This document shows, in pieces, positions 24,026 to 32,955 of a stretch of DNA of 38,531 nt (its first letter is position 1; the number at the start of each line of letters is the position of its first letter). The notes beneath the pieces are model-generated. The model made no database searches. It saw nothing but the letters and a program-made list of their open reading frames with translations, and was not told the origin of the DNA. The stretch is from assembly GCF_000817785.2 (NCBI RefSeq), contig NZ_JTCM02000061.1:1-38531 (forward strand). The letters run 5' to 3'. The translations under genes and the position numbers were made by a program. The DNA comes from Hassallia byssoidea VB512170. GTDB taxonomy: Bacteria; Cyanobacteriota; Cyanobacteriia; Cyanobacteriales; Nostocaceae.

Positions 24026-24979
24026 TCAACTACTCAACAAAGGCAAAAATCGCCGAATTAAACCAATTGTCACCGCTGGCAATTCTAACTGTGGCGTTAA
24101 TCCCACATTTTGTAACTCTTGAAAAACGCGAATTGCTTGCGGATTCATTTCCGCAAGACGCCGACCAATTTCTGGACCAGTAAATTCTGACTTTTGCCCC
24201 CAAATTATCGCCGTGGGAGTTGTCAATTGTTGAATATAAAGCGATAAATCAAAGCACAAATCGCCACGCACAAAAGACAGTGCCGCATATTCAGCATTTG
24301 GCTGACGCGCTGATTCTAAATAAGCTTCGACAATTTCCTCGTAGACGCGACTAGAATCGGCAAATTGGCGTTGTTCTAAGAAATTGCGAATACCAGAACT
24401 AGTGGCAATTCCTGTAGTATACAGCAAGCGGTCAAGAATGGGAACGCTGACAATCTGGGCAAAAATACTGCCAGAGTAATTTTCGCCAAAGTCGGAAAGT
24501 CCAGCAGGTAAAGTGAGAATCAGCGACTTGAATAAATCAGGACGAGCGATCGCTACTCGAATTGTAAACGCCGCTGTCAGCGAAGAAGCAATTACTGTCA
24601 CCGCTTCTGTACAAGTCTGCTCTAAAAACTCCCGAATCATCGTTGTATAATCATCAATCTTATAATTTCGCGCCGGATGCTCAGATCTACCCCATCCGAT
24701 CAAGTCTGGTGCTATTATTCGATACTCGGCAGCAAAAGCAGGATAAACTTTTGACCACTCATATGCAGAAGAACCACCACCAAAAGCATGTAGAAACACT
24801 AAAGTTTCCTTTTTTGTGGGGGCAGTTACCTCATCCTCATAAGGCGAACCGACGGCAGTATAATATACAATTCTACCTAATGAGGTATTTACGGAGCGTT
24901 GCTCAAATCCCAATGGCTGAAACATACGTGTTTTGTGTTTTCTGTTATGGTTGCTAAACGCCAATGACAGTTGCTTCAT
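24026..24979 (-). CDS. Alpha/beta-hydrolase fold protein
   Basis: This is an alpha/beta hydrolase with oxyanion region LVFLHAFGGGSSAYEW, then APDLIGWGRSEHPARNY. The nucleophile elbow is atypical, ASSLTAAF in place of G-x-S-x-G, and the family assignment suits the DUF/"alpha/beta fold hydrolase" group common in cyanobacteria. The expected acid lies in WGQKSEFTGPE, where the usual Asp is replaced by Glu or shifted, and a clear catalytic His near the C-terminus is not obvious. It may therefore be a weak or non-hydrolytic member. In-frame ATG 24925 gives MFQPLGFEQRS, a plausible alternative start; residues 1-18 from ATG 24979 look unconserved. Confidence 0.85.
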   Translation of the reverse strand: MKQLSLAFSNHNRKHKTRMFQPLGFEQRSVNTSLGRIVYYTAVGSPYEDEVTAPTKKETLVFLHAFGGGSSAYEWSKVYPAFAAEYRIIAPDLIGWGRSEHPARNYKIDDYTTMIREFLEQTCTEAVTVIASSLTAAFTIRVAIARPDLFKSLILTLPAGLSDFGENYSGSIFAQIVSVPILDRLLYTTGIATSSGIRNFLEQRQFADSSRVYEEIVEAYLESARQPNAEYAALSFVRGDLCFDLSLYIQQLTTPTAIIWGQKSEFTGPEIGRRLAEMNPQAIRVFQELQNVGLTPQLELPAVTIGLIRRFLPLLSS

Positions 24980-25505
24980 CTGTCCCCAACACTTAGGGTG
25001 TGGAGTTTAAAATTCTCACTATTCTTATCATCGACGAACAGAGAACTTTAGAACTTCTTACTCAGGAGGGGTAAAAAGACTCATGTAAAGAAATATAGAG
25101 TTATTTGAAATTATTCACTTACATTTTCTAACCGTACCTTTCCCCTTTTCTCTTTACCCAAGATTAAAAATCCTTTCCCCTCCCCATTCCCCTCTTCCTT
25201 CATCTGGGTCTGATTAAGTAAATGTAAAACTACTGCTTTACTTGTAAAGACTTTGTGATTTTTTTTCACTTCATCTCCAGATTTTTGCTCGAAGATATTG
25301 TCACTAGCGGTTTTCTTACTGTAGCGAGTATCACTTAGGACTGAGGTACTTGAGAAATTATTTATGATATTCTATCAGAAACATTACCGATAGTTTTGAG
25401 CGTCAAGAATACTCGGAGTGTTCATTAATATCACTTAATAACTCTAGTTCTGCACCGAGAAATAATCAATCCGATGTAGCTAGTAACTAAATTATTCTCT
25501 AGGCA
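24980..25505. other. 526-bp intergenic region, no gene seen
   Basis: This AT-rich spacer lies between the divergent hydrolase and the gene at 25506. A pyrimidine-rich stretch (about 25138-25200, CCTTTCCCCTTTTC-type) resembles a degraded repeat. No RNA gene or convincing small protein was found. The promoters of both neighbours probably lie here. Confidence 0.55.
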
Positions 25506-26111
25506 ATGGTAAAGCGGGGCGTCATGATAAAGGAGGCTACTCTTCAATCGAATAAACTACCAACGTTTGAAGACCGTAAATTTTTACGTGAAAACTACGT
25601 AAGTGTTGAAAAAGAAACAATAGATTCAGCTTGCAAGAGTCAAAATCAAATAGATATTGACGAAGAACAGGCAGCTGTACCTACTTGTATTTGTTTGAAT
25701 TTAGAAGATTTGAAATGCTTTGAGGCTGTGGAGCGACAATATGAACAGTGGGGTGTCATATTTCATAATTCTGTCGCAATACAACCCTCAAACCCAGCAT
25801 TTCCCACTCATTCGGGGGTTACAGTGTTGATGGGGTCGCCCAAAAGCGGATTTTTAGAAGCTACTTTCCTGCGTCCAGTCCACTGGGTTAGTACGTTTGT
25901 CACAAGTTCCCAGCGGTTAGTACTTTGCGCTTACGATCGCCACAACCAACTACTCACCCAAACAGCACTACCAGCAGCTAATCTTGCCAACTCTGACTCG
26001 GCGCTGCCCCCCAGTACGTTATTATCTTTAACGGCGAATGACATCCACCGCATTACCTTCAGCACTTTTGATGGTCAATTCATCATTGATGACTTTAGTT
26101 TCTGTTTTTAA
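25506..26111 (+). CDS. Uncharacterised cyanobacterial protein, beta-sandwich-like
   Basis: This is a 201-aa protein. The N-terminal 60 residues are charged and variable. From about residue 62 a conserved-looking module runs LNLEDLKCFEAVERQYEQWG, VIFHNSVAIQPSNPAFP, SGVTVLMGSPKSGFLEATF, VSTFVTSSQRLVLCAYD and ends IDDFSFCF. The alternating hydrophobic pattern and the "thing-of-interest appears at a date then decorated" F-D-G-x-x-x-I-D-D-F ending resemble the small beta-sandwich domains found in many secreted cyanobacterial proteins. Here there is no signal peptide, so it is probably cytoplasmic. ATG 25524 is an alternative start. Function unknown. Confidence 0.75.
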   Translation: MVKRGVMIKEATLQSNKLPTFEDRKFLRENYVSVEKETIDSACKSQNQIDIDEEQAAVPTCICLNLEDLKCFEAVERQYEQWGVIFHNSVAIQPSNPAFPTHSGVTVLMGSPKSGFLEATFLRPVHWVSTFVTSSQRLVLCAYDRHNQLLTQTALPAANLANSDSALPPSTLLSLTANDIHRITFSTFDGQFIIDDFSFCF

Positions 26112-26128
26112 AACAAAATAAAAACTCC

Positions 26129-26157
26129 TTGACAAAATCGTTATACCAGACTATACA
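26129..26157 (+). promoter_or_regulatory. Sigma-70-type promoter upstream of the gene at 26256
   Basis: TTGACA (26129-26134) and TATACA (26152-26157) are separated by 17 bp. The -35 is a perfect consensus; the -10 matches four of six bases. Transcription would start near 26164, about 90 nt before the GTG. Confidence 0.6.
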
Positions 26158-26255
26158 CAGGTATGCTTGTAGAGTATATTGATTGTGAACTACACCCCAG
26201 GTATCAGTGAAAACTGATATATTAAGCAATCTTGTAATTCCCTTAGGTAAACACT

Positions 26256-27020
26256 GTGGCACAGGCTTCATCTTCTTGGCAGCAATTGCTCAACCAGCTT
26301 GCAAAGTGGTCGCTTTTATTCAAGACAGAAAGAGCCACAAAGCAACCAAATCTTAAACTATACCGAGAACCAGGAGGATACTTAGGGTTTTTGACAATTG
26401 TCATTGCGATGCTTTTGTGGAACTGGAAACTGCTGTTGGCAATTATTGTCGGCGTTGGGATAATGGTGTTAGTCTACTCAATGCAGCGGTGGGATTGGCG
26501 ATCGCACATGTTAAAAATTCGTAAATTATTTAACAATCCCAACCGCCGGTTAGCTTTATCAGTTACAAGTGGCGGTATTGCCACCCTCAGCACTTACATG
26601 GCTGCTGCCATTTGGGTTGACTCCAACAGTCGTTGGATTGCTGCGGGTGCAATTTTGCAAGCTTTGGGGACACTATTAACTATAATTTTATTAGTGTGGC
26701 AAATCGTCAGCTTTTACAGCATTCGAGAAGAAGAGCAACTAGATCGCTTATTGCTCACCTTGACAGAACAAGACCCCCTCAAGCGTCTGATTGCCCTACG
26801 TCGGCTCACCAAATTCGTTAACAATAACCGCATTGACTCTTCTGTGAAGCAAAATATTATCGAATGCTTGCGACTTTTAATTAGTCGAGAAGAAGAAGTC
26901 ATGATTCGCGAAGCAGCTTTTGAGAGTTTGCAAGCACTAGATTTAGGAGAACAAATATCATCCAGTTCGGCAACTCCTTTAAAGCCTCTCTCCGCCAAAG
27001 TCAAACAGCATACATATTAG
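26256..27020 (+). CDS. Uncharacterised membrane protein with helical-repeat C-terminus
   Basis: This 254-aa protein has probable membrane segments at about residues 43-58, 60-77, 99-117 and 128-150. It ends in a cytoplasmic helical region (about 155-240: DRLLLTLTEQDPLKRLIALRRLTKF, IIECLRLLISREEEVMIREAAFESLQAL) with the spacing of armadillo/HEAT-like repeats. A cyanobacterial membrane protein with this organisation is common but uncharacterised. GTG start, with TTAGG about 10 nt upstream and a good promoter before it. No operon partner. Function unknown. Confidence 0.8.
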   Translation: MAQASSSWQQLLNQLAKWSLLFKTERATKQPNLKLYREPGGYLGFLTIVIAMLLWNWKLLLAIIVGVGIMVLVYSMQRWDWRSHMLKIRKLFNNPNRRLALSVTSGGIATLSTYMAAAIWVDSNSRWIAAGAILQALGTLLTIILLVWQIVSFYSIREEEQLDRLLLTLTEQDPLKRLIALRRLTKFVNNNRIDSSVKQNIIECLRLLISREEEVMIREAAFESLQALDLGEQISSSSATPLKPLSAKVKQHTY

Positions 27021-27224
27021 TTAATGGGTAATGGGTAATGGGGAATGGGTAATGGGTAATGGGTAGTGGGTAATGGGTAATGGGGAATGGGTAATGGGGA
27101 ATGGGTAATGGGTAATGGGTAGGAGTACTTTTTTACAACTAACAACTAACAACTAACAACTAACTACCAACAACCAACTACCAACTACCAATTACCAATT
27201 ACCTTTTTCCCAATTACCAACCAA
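27021..27224. repeat. GGTAATGG heptamer array with complementary right half
   Basis: TAATGGG/GAATGGG units fill about 27023-27119, followed by ACAACTA tandem units (about 27135-27165) and CCAATTACC units (27186-27220) partly complementary to the left half. It lies between convergent genes. No coding sequence is seen. Confidence 0.9.
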
Positions 27225-27968
27225 CTACTTTCGATACAACCGACCATTACGAACTTGTACCACAGGATGATTGCACCGCCGCACTAACTGTTCATCGTGG
27301 GTGGTAACAATTACCGTTGCTCCAAACGAGTTTAACTTCTGGAGAATTTGCATCACTTGCCAAGAATTATCAAAATCGAGATTTCCAGTTGGTTCATCTG
27401 CCAAAATCAGCGGAGGTGTAGCTACGATCGCTCGCGCAATACTCACCCGTTGTTGTTCTCCTCCAGAAAGTTGATCGGGAAAGCAGTCAGCTTTGGAAAG
27501 TAAACCTACTAGCTTTAAAGTTGGTTCCAAGCGGCGTAGAATTTCCTTGCGGGTGTATCCTTGAGCTTGCAAGACAAAAGTGACATTTTCCGCCACAGTC
27601 CGCTGGGGAATTAGCTTGTAGTCTTGAAATACAATGCCAATACGTCGGCGCAAAAAAGACAAGCGATCGCCTTTCATTTTTGCCACATTACACTCATCAA
27701 CCATCACCTCTCCCTGTGTAGGCAACTCCTCACCATACAGCAGTTTCAACAGCGTTGATTTACCCGAACCACTAGGACCAGTGACAAACAGAAAATCTCC
27801 CTGTTTTACCGACAAATTCAAATCAAACAACGCTTGAGAGCCATTGTTATAAGTTTTTGTCACCGAGCGCAACTGCACCATCGGCACAGTACTTTTACTG
27901 CGTCCTTGAGTTTCCCTCTCCTGAAGAAGAAATTTTTCAGTAGTTTCTTTCGGTGTCAATACTGGCAT
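27225..27968 (-). CDS. ftsE: Cell-division ATP-binding protein FtsE
   Basis: FtsE is the ATPase of the FtsEX complex, which couples the cytoplasmic divisome to septal wall hydrolysis. Walker A GPSGSGKS, signature [14 protein letters not shown] and Walker [16 protein letters not shown] are intact. [16 protein letters not shown] and [13 protein letters not shown] are typical of FtsE. A 29-residue N-terminal extension precedes the usual start-like [17 protein letters not shown] 27881 is an alternative start. ftsX is not adjacent in this window, unlike the enterobacterial operon. The upstream neighbour on the strand is a glycosyltransferase. Confidence 0.88.
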   Translation of the reverse strand: MPVLTPKETTEKFLLQERETQGRSKSTVPMVQLRSVTKTYNNGSQALFDLNLSVKQGDFLFVTGPSGSGKSTLLKLLYGEELPTQGEVMVDECNVAKMKGDRLSFLRRRIGIVFQDYKLIPQRTVAENVTFVLQAQGYTRKEILRRLEPTLKLVGLLSKADCFPDQLSGGEQQRVSIARAIVATPPLILADEPTGNLDFDNSWQVMQILQKLNSFGATVIVTTHDEQLVRRCNHPVVQVRNGRLYRK

Positions 27969-28005
27969 TGCTGGATTTTACCTACACATTAGCTTTAAAA
28001 TAAGA

Positions 28006-28028
28006 ATTCCCAGGTTATGCCTGGGAAT
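28006..28028. terminator. Hairpin between the glycosyltransferase gene and ftsE
   Basis: ATTCCCAGG (28006-28014) and CCTGGGAAT (28020-28028) form a perfect 9-bp stem with a 5-nt loop. It follows the glycosyltransferase stop and precedes ftsE. It could terminate the first transcript or sit in the ftsE leader. There is no clear U-tract on the minus strand. Confidence 0.55.
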
Positions 28029-28110
28029 CACAAATTCAACACCAAAAATTCCAAATTTTTTGACACCCTCACTTTTCTAGGGTGCGGGCGATTCGCCACA
28101 ACGATTCTGT

Positions 28111-28863
28111 TTAACTAATTGCACCTCTTGCCGTCAACCGATAAACTACAGCTTTCCAAGCAAATTCCGGCAAAGCCAACATGCGGCGCCAGCGCCAAGG
28201 TTCTTGATAAAGTCGATACAGCCATTCGAGATTATTATCTCCCAACCACGCAGGAGCGCGAGATTTTGTCCCCGACCAAATATCAAAACTACCACCAACG
28301 CCGATCCAAATTGCTTGCGGACACAAATGTCGGTTTTGAGCAATCCATAACTCTTGACGCGGCACTCCCAAACCGACAAAAATCACTTGAGGCTGTAATT
28401 GGCTAAGAGTTTGTCGTAATTGTTCTTCTTCTTCTGGCGAATGATAGCCGGAGTGAGTACCTGCTATACGCAATTTCGGTAATTGAGAAAGCCAAAACTC
28501 TGCCGCTGTTGCAGCGACTTTTGGCGCACCTCCATAGAAAAACACTTTTGCGTCAGTATGACGCTCAACTTCTCGCAACAGTTTTTCTGATAGCTCAATT
28601 CCTGGACAACGTTGTATTTTTTGCCTTAATAGTAACTGTAAATACAGAACTACCCCCGCTCCGTCTGGAATCACTAATTCAGCAGCTTGAATCACCTTAG
28701 CTAAAGATGTATTTCGCTCTGCTTGCATAGTCATTTCTGCATTCAGCGTTACCACATGAGTTCCCTTACCTTGTTGCAGTCGTTCTAGCAACCAGTTGGG
28801 ATAGTTAGTGATTAAATGAATCGGTAGTCCCAAAACCGAAAACACTTGATAGTGTTTAGACAT
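28111..28863 (-). CDS. WecG/TagA/CpsF-family glycosyltransferase
   Basis: This 250-aa GT26-family enzyme would transfer a sugar (such as N-acetylmannosaminuronate or related) to a lipid-linked acceptor for surface polysaccharide. Family motifs are THVVTLNAEM, IPDGAGVVL, FFYGGAPKVA, VGLGVPRQELWI, GVGGSFDIWSG and RAPAWLGDNNLEWLYRL followed by EPWRWRRM. It acts at the inner face of the membrane, although no membrane helix is evident. The acceptor and sugar are not predictable. No other polysaccharide genes are adjacent, so it stands apart from its pathway. Confidence 0.92.
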   Translation of the reverse strand: MSKHYQVFSVLGLPIHLITNYPNWLLERLQQGKGTHVVTLNAEMTMQAERNTSLAKVIQAAELVIPDGAGVVLYLQLLLRQKIQRCPGIELSEKLLREVERHTDAKVFFYGGAPKVAATAAEFWLSQLPKLRIAGTHSGYHSPEEEEQLRQTLSQLQPQVIFVGLGVPRQELWIAQNRHLCPQAIWIGVGGSFDIWSGTKSRAPAWLGDNNLEWLYRLYQEPWRWRRMLALPEFAWKAVVYRLTARGAIS

Positions 28864-28954
28864 AGCCTATTCTTGATTAGCCTCACACCAAGTTCATCGA
28901 ACGATAGTCTATCAAATTTGTTCCAAATTCCCCATCCTCCCCCACTGCACCCAC

Positions 28955-28975
28955 AGACGTTCCGTCGGAACGTCT
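28955..28975. repeat. 21-bp palindrome in the 28864-29247 spacer
   Basis: AGACGTTCC-GTC-GGAACGTCT is a perfect palindrome, flanked by CTCTACT-like sequence on one side, of a type dispersed in cyanobacterial genomes. The rest of the spacer is C-rich low complexity (about 28928-29015) and then AT-rich sequence. A short open frame at 29049-29231 has no ribosome site or recognisable protein character, so I do not call it a gene. Confidence 0.7.
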
Positions 28976-29247
28976 CTACTCCATCTCCCCATCTCCCTAT
29001 TCCCCATGCCCCATTCCCGTTAAACTAATTGATATTGGGTGCTTGTAGTTGTGGCAAAGCAGCCCTGATTTTATTGTTAGTCATGTTCGCATAAAGAACA
29101 AATACCTAAAACACGGGCAATCTTCTTATGTATCTGGCTTACAAAGCGCCTTTATATGTTTTTCAGATGTTTTAAAACTGCATCTGCTAGGACTTTTTAG
29201 TAAACTCGATTTGACAGTTAAGGTAGTGTAACGGGCGGAAGTTGATT

Positions 29248-29967
29248 ATGAGTAAAATTCGTGTGGCTCTAATTGAAGATCATGACCTCACCCGTGTGGG
29301 TATTAAGACAGCACTACTACAAAAGGATGAAATTGAAGTTGTCGGCGAAGCTGCGACTGCGGCTGATGGAATGAAAATGTTAAAAACGTTACATCCCGAC
29401 ATCGCTATTATAGATATTGGTTTACCAGATAAGGATGGCATTGAGCTTACACGCGAAGTAAAATCTACTGCTAGTCAAGAAAGCTTAGAAACCAAAGTGT
29501 TAATTTTAACATTGCGGGATAATAAAGAAGCGGTGCTGGCAGCTTTTGCGGCTGGGGCTGATTCCTACTGCATGAAGGATATTGGGTTTGATAATTTGCT
29601 CGAAGCAGTGCGAGTGACTTACAATGGCAACTCTTGGATCGATCCTGCGATCGCTCGCATAGTTTTACAACAAGCACAACAAAATCCATCCAAGCCAGAA
29701 GTCCCATCAGTGGATAGTAAAGGCTTTCCCCTGAAGCAAGATCAAAGTGAAAATGAAGAAATTATTGACCCATACACCCTGACAGAAAGAGAGTTAGAAG
29801 TGTTACAGTTGATCGTCGAAGGTTGTAGTAATGCATTAATCGCCGAAAGACTGTACATTACCGTCGGAACGGTGAAAACTCATGTCCGGAATATTTTGAA
29901 TAAGCTATGCGCTGATGACCGCACCCAAGCAGCAGTCCGCGCTTTGCGTTCTGGCTTAGTGGGATAA
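29248..29967 (+). CDS. NarL/FixJ-family response regulator
   Basis: This 239-aa transcription factor has a receiver domain (1-125, phospho-acceptor Asp56 in IAIIDIGLPD, Lys in YCMKDIG) and a LuxR-type helix-turn-helix (about 170-235: LTERELEVLQLIVEGCSNAL, IAERLYITVGTVKTHVRNIL). I place the start at ATG 29248; an upstream in-frame TTG (29242) is less likely. GGCGGAAG lies about 8 nt before the ATG. Downstream, in the same direction, lie the receiver-GAF-PP2C and RsbW-like genes, suggesting a signalling locus. The cognate kinase is not in the window. Confidence 0.93.
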   Translation: MSKIRVALIEDHDLTRVGIKTALLQKDEIEVVGEAATAADGMKMLKTLHPDIAIIDIGLPDKDGIELTREVKSTASQESLETKVLILTLRDNKEAVLAAFAAGADSYCMKDIGFDNLLEAVRVTYNGNSWIDPAIARIVLQQAQQNPSKPEVPSVDSKGFPLKQDQSENEEIIDPYTLTERELEVLQLIVEGCSNALIAERLYITVGTVKTHVRNILNKLCADDRTQAAVRALRSGLVG

Positions 29968-30151
29968 AGTTAATCGCTCGTAAGCTAAAGAAAGGCGATT
30001 AAAGGTAAGTTTACACCTTTGAGGAATTTATACCTTCAAAGTGGGTATCTTCTCTTTAATGAGTGCTACTTTTGTATTGTTTTGTTAATTATCGGGTGAG
30101 ATAAATAATGCAGCATCTCGCTATTAAAGAATCTGAAAAATAAAGTCAAAT

Positions 30152-31825
30152 ATGACTGAGACAGATGTAGGCAAACTAAAGCTGATGGTGGTGGATGACG
30201 AGCCAGATAACTTAGATTTACTCTACCGCACTTTTAGGCGAGATTTTCAAGTATATAGAGCAAGTCATGCACGAGATGCCATCGAAATCTTAGACAGAGA
30301 AGGGGAAATGGCTGTAATTATCTCTGACCAAAGAATGCCAGAGATGAACGGCACAGAATTTCTCAGTCGCACGGTAGATCGCTTTCCGGATACGATTCGG
30401 ATTTTGCTGACGGGCTTTACTGATGTGGAGGATTTGGTAGACGCGATCAACTCCGGTCAGGTGTTTAAGTATATTACTAAACCCTGGAATCCCGATCGCC
30501 TGAAAGCAATAGTCGGGCAAGCGGTTGATACATATCTGGTGTTGAAGAAACGCACGGCTGAGTTGCGTCGCGCTTTGCGGCGAGAATCTTTGTTTAATGC
30601 AGTGACAACAGCAATTCGCGAGTCTTTGGACTATAGCAGTATGCTGCAAAAGATTGTCGCCACCATTGGACAGACATTTGAAGCGACTTGTTGTTTACTC
30701 AAACCAGTGGAAAGCGATCGCCTCACCCTAGATGAGTTTTCTTACCAAAACCCTAAAACTCCTATCAACAACTGTTGTACCTTTGACCCCAGCTTGTTGA
30801 TTGAAAAAGTTCTTGAAACCCGTCAATATCAGCTATCTCAAGATGTAGAAGGCGGCTGCTGTCATCAACTAGTTGTGCCTATAAGCTATCAACAACAACT
30901 TTTAGCAGTTCTTGCTTTATATCAACAAGGAGGCTCAAGCACTTGGCAAGATGAAGATATCCAGCTAATTACCGGAGTCGCCGAACAAGCAGCTTTAGCC
31001 CTCTCCCAAGCAAAACTCTATCAACGTCTCCAAGAAAAGCAACAACAAATCAGCGCCGAGTTAGAAGTTGCCCGCCAAATTCAAAACAACCTGCTGCGTC
31101 AAAGCTTACCTGAAATCAAAGGCGCGAAAATCCAAGCTTGCTGCTACCCCGCCCGCGAAGTAGGAGGAGATTTTTTTGAAGTTTTTGCTCATCCCAAAGG
31201 TGACTTATGGTTAGCAGTCGGTGACGTTTCCGGCAAAGGTGTCCCGGCAGCTTTATTCATGTCAAGTGCTATTTCCGTTTTGCGCCGCGAATTATCTGTA
31301 GAATTACCACCGCCGCCAAACGTAATTATCCAAAATCTCAACCATGCTTTGTCTGAGGACTTGATCGGCAACAATTGCTTCATCACCCTCGTCTTAGCTT
31401 GTTATACCCCCACCACTAGGGAACTGGTTTACGCAAATGCCGGTCACATCTATCCGATGCATTGGACAGCAAGTGCAAATTTGGCAGAAAATCCCAATTA
31501 CCTCAAGGTACGCAGCATTCCTTTAGGGATTTTACCCAAATGGCAAGCACAGTCTGGTCAATTAGTTCTTTCTGCTGGAGATACCTTGTTACTCGCCAGT
31601 GATGGTATTACTGAAGCAATGGTATTAAACCAGACGCAGTTAAACAATAAAACTGTGGATGGCACACAGCCAGCTAGCCATTCTATGTTGAATCAAGAAG
31701 GTCTTTGGCAACTCTTAAAAAGTGAGCCTAAACCACTTTCTCTCAACCATTTGCTAGCTCGCATCCAAGCAGACAACAACGTTCAAGAAGATGACCAAAC
31801 TATTCTCTCACTGGAGGTTATGTAA
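30152..31825 (+). CDS. Response-regulated PP2C (SpoIIE-type) phosphatase with GAF domain
   Basis: This 557-aa cytoplasmic phosphatase has a receiver (1-125, Asp59 in IIISDQRMPEM, Lys in YITKPW), then a GAF domain (about 145-290), a linker coiled coil (about 290-320, RLQEKQQQISAELEVARQIQ) and a PP2C/SpoIIE domain with the metal ligands in REVGGDFFEVF, VGDVSGKGVPAALFMS, YANAGHIYP and ASDGITEA. In RsbU/SpoIIE-type systems such enzymes dephosphorylate an anti-sigma-factor antagonist. The next gene, an RsbW-like ATPase, starts 3 bp downstream, so the two are translationally linked. The STAS-domain antagonist is not in the window. Confidence 0.94.
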   Translation: MTETDVGKLKLMVVDDEPDNLDLLYRTFRRDFQVYRASHARDAIEILDREGEMAVIISDQRMPEMNGTEFLSRTVDRFPDTIRILLTGFTDVEDLVDAINSGQVFKYITKPWNPDRLKAIVGQAVDTYLVLKKRTAELRRALRRESLFNAVTTAIRESLDYSSMLQKIVATIGQTFEATCCLLKPVESDRLTLDEFSYQNPKTPINNCCTFDPSLLIEKVLETRQYQLSQDVEGGCCHQLVVPISYQQQLLAVLALYQQGGSSTWQDEDIQLITGVAEQAALALSQAKLYQRLQEKQQQISAELEVARQIQNNLLRQSLPEIKGAKIQACCYPAREVGGDFFEVFAHPKGDLWLAVGDVSGKGVPAALFMSSAISVLRRELSVELPPPPNVIIQNLNHALSEDLIGNNCFITLVLACYTPTTRELVYANAGHIYPMHWTASANLAENPNYLKVRSIPLGILPKWQAQSGQLVLSAGDTLLLASDGITEAMVLNQTQLNNKTVDGTQPASHSMLNQEGLWQLLKSEPKPLSLNHLLARIQADNNVQEDDQTILSLEVM

Positions 31826-31828
31826 GTA

Positions 31829-32254
31829 ATGAAAAGTGAGCTTCATGTACCAAGTGACTTAAAGTTTTTAAGCATCGTCGAAAGCTGGCTGCTAGGATGC
31901 TTACAAATCCAGCTAGGAGAGACAGTTGATTGGTCACGGCTATCAAGTCGTTTGCGGCTAGCTTTGGTGGAAGCTTACTCAAACGTAGTACGTCACGCCC
32001 ACAAAGATCAGCCCAATGCACCAGTTTTAATTCGCTTGGAACTCAAAGACCAAGATATAGCCTTAGAAGTTTGGGATCGCGGTGACGGCTTTGATATGTC
32101 TACCTACTTTCCTCCCAACCCAATGGACAAGCAAGAAGGCGGTTATGGTTGGCTGATTATGCATCGTTTAATGGATAAAGTAGAGTACCAGTTGCAGAGT
32201 GATGGTGGTAACTGTCTCAAGTTAGAAGTCACTCTGTCTGAACTAGGCAAATAA
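31829..32254 (+). CDS. RsbW-like anti-sigma-factor kinase (HATPase_c)
   Basis: This 141-aa protein has only a GHKL ATPase fold: the N-box in ALVEAYSNVVRHAH, G1 in DRGDGF and a G2-like GGYGWLIMHRLMDK. This is the architecture of RsbW/SpoIIAB-type serine kinases that bind either a sigma factor or a STAS antagonist. It lies 3 bp after the PP2C gene, with the ribosome site GGAGG inside the PP2C 3' end, so coexpression is nearly certain. Targets are not visible here. It could also act on a non-sigma partner, as seen in other cyanobacterial partner-switch proteins. Confidence 0.92.
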   Translation: MKSELHVPSDLKFLSIVESWLLGCLQIQLGETVDWSRLSSRLRLALVEAYSNVVRHAHKDQPNAPVLIRLELKDQDIALEVWDRGDGFDMSTYFPPNPMDKQEGGYGWLIMHRLMDKVEYQLQSDGGNCLKLEVTLSELGK

Positions 32255-32279
32255 GTCAAAAGATTGAAAAAACTTTACT

Positions 32280-32332
32280 TTCGTAGTGGGCACTTCAGTG
32301 CCCAAATTAAGCGATAAATCGCTTACTACGTA
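32280..32332. repeat. Two-hairpin palindromic repeat, copy 3
   Basis: The outer arms TTCGTAGT (32280-32287) and ACTACGTA (32325-32332) enclose GGGCAC-TTCA-GTGCCC (32288-32303) and AAGCGA-TAAA-TCGCTT (32309-32324), joined by 5 nt. It is exactly 53 bp, like copy 2. Stem bases differ from the other copies but remain paired. It lies 25 bp after the RsbW-like stop and probably terminates the operon. Confidence 0.85.
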
Positions 32333-32514
32333 TTCTCTATATTGAGAATTGTTAACAAAGTTAAAATTTTTGCTAAGTTTATTTGATTTATAACTTTTAA
32401 TCATTAAATATTAAAACATTAACTCACATTATGCCGATTTTGTGCAATCAAAGCTCCCAGCTTGATTGTCACGAAATCACCAATTACTGAAAAGCACGCA
32501 TCATAATTTTTCCT

Positions 32515-32955
32515 ATGGAAGTAGCCTTTTATTTGTCGCCACGCTATTGCCTTGATGATGAATCACCTTGGCTTGTAGGAATTGACCCTAGTCGTCATTA
32601 CTGGATTGCAGTGAATGGAGATAGCAATCTGACAATAGCACTTCCTGGGTTAACAGTATCTTCCCTCAGTGAATTGAAGCTAGCGATGCAGCAATTTCGC
32701 TCACTCAGCCCTGGGGAACAAATGACTTTGCATAGAATCGCCAGTGCTTGCACGATTTACTGTGTCAGTCTCAACTGTTATGCTGTAGAAACTCAAATTA
32801 ATGAAGCTTTAATCTGGCATTTATTCGATCAAGAAACTTTAGATAGTTTGTTGATGACTGCACACCCAGATTGGCTGTGTGCGCCATCACATATTGATTT
32901 AGGACGAAAAATGCTCCTGCGCTCCTTTGAGAAAGCGACAGTTACCAAAAGTTAA
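32515..32955 (+). CDS. Uncharacterised protein, cyanobacterial
   Basis: This 146-aa soluble protein has no recognised domain. It starts MEVAFYLSPRYCLDDESPWL and contains WIAVNGDSNLTIALPGLTV and a C-terminal DWLCAPSHIDLGRKMLLRSF. It has four Cys in the central part (CTIYCVSLNC) with no clear metal motif. No signal or membrane segment. It is separated from the signalling operon by the palindromic repeat and about 180 bp of AT-rich sequence, and converges on the CTDH gene across a repeat block. Codon use is like the neighbours. Confidence 0.75.
   Translation: MEVAFYLSPRYCLDDESPWLVGIDPSRHYWIAVNGDSNLTIALPGLTVSSLSELKLAMQQFRSLSPGEQMTLHRIASACTIYCVSLNCYAVETQINEALIWHLFDQETLDSLLMTAHPDWLCAPSHIDLGRKMLLRSFEKATVTKS

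Noticed and set aside
29049-29231. Small ORF of 60 codons
   Set aside because: No ribosome site, no recognisable domain, and poor composition; probably chance in a spacer.
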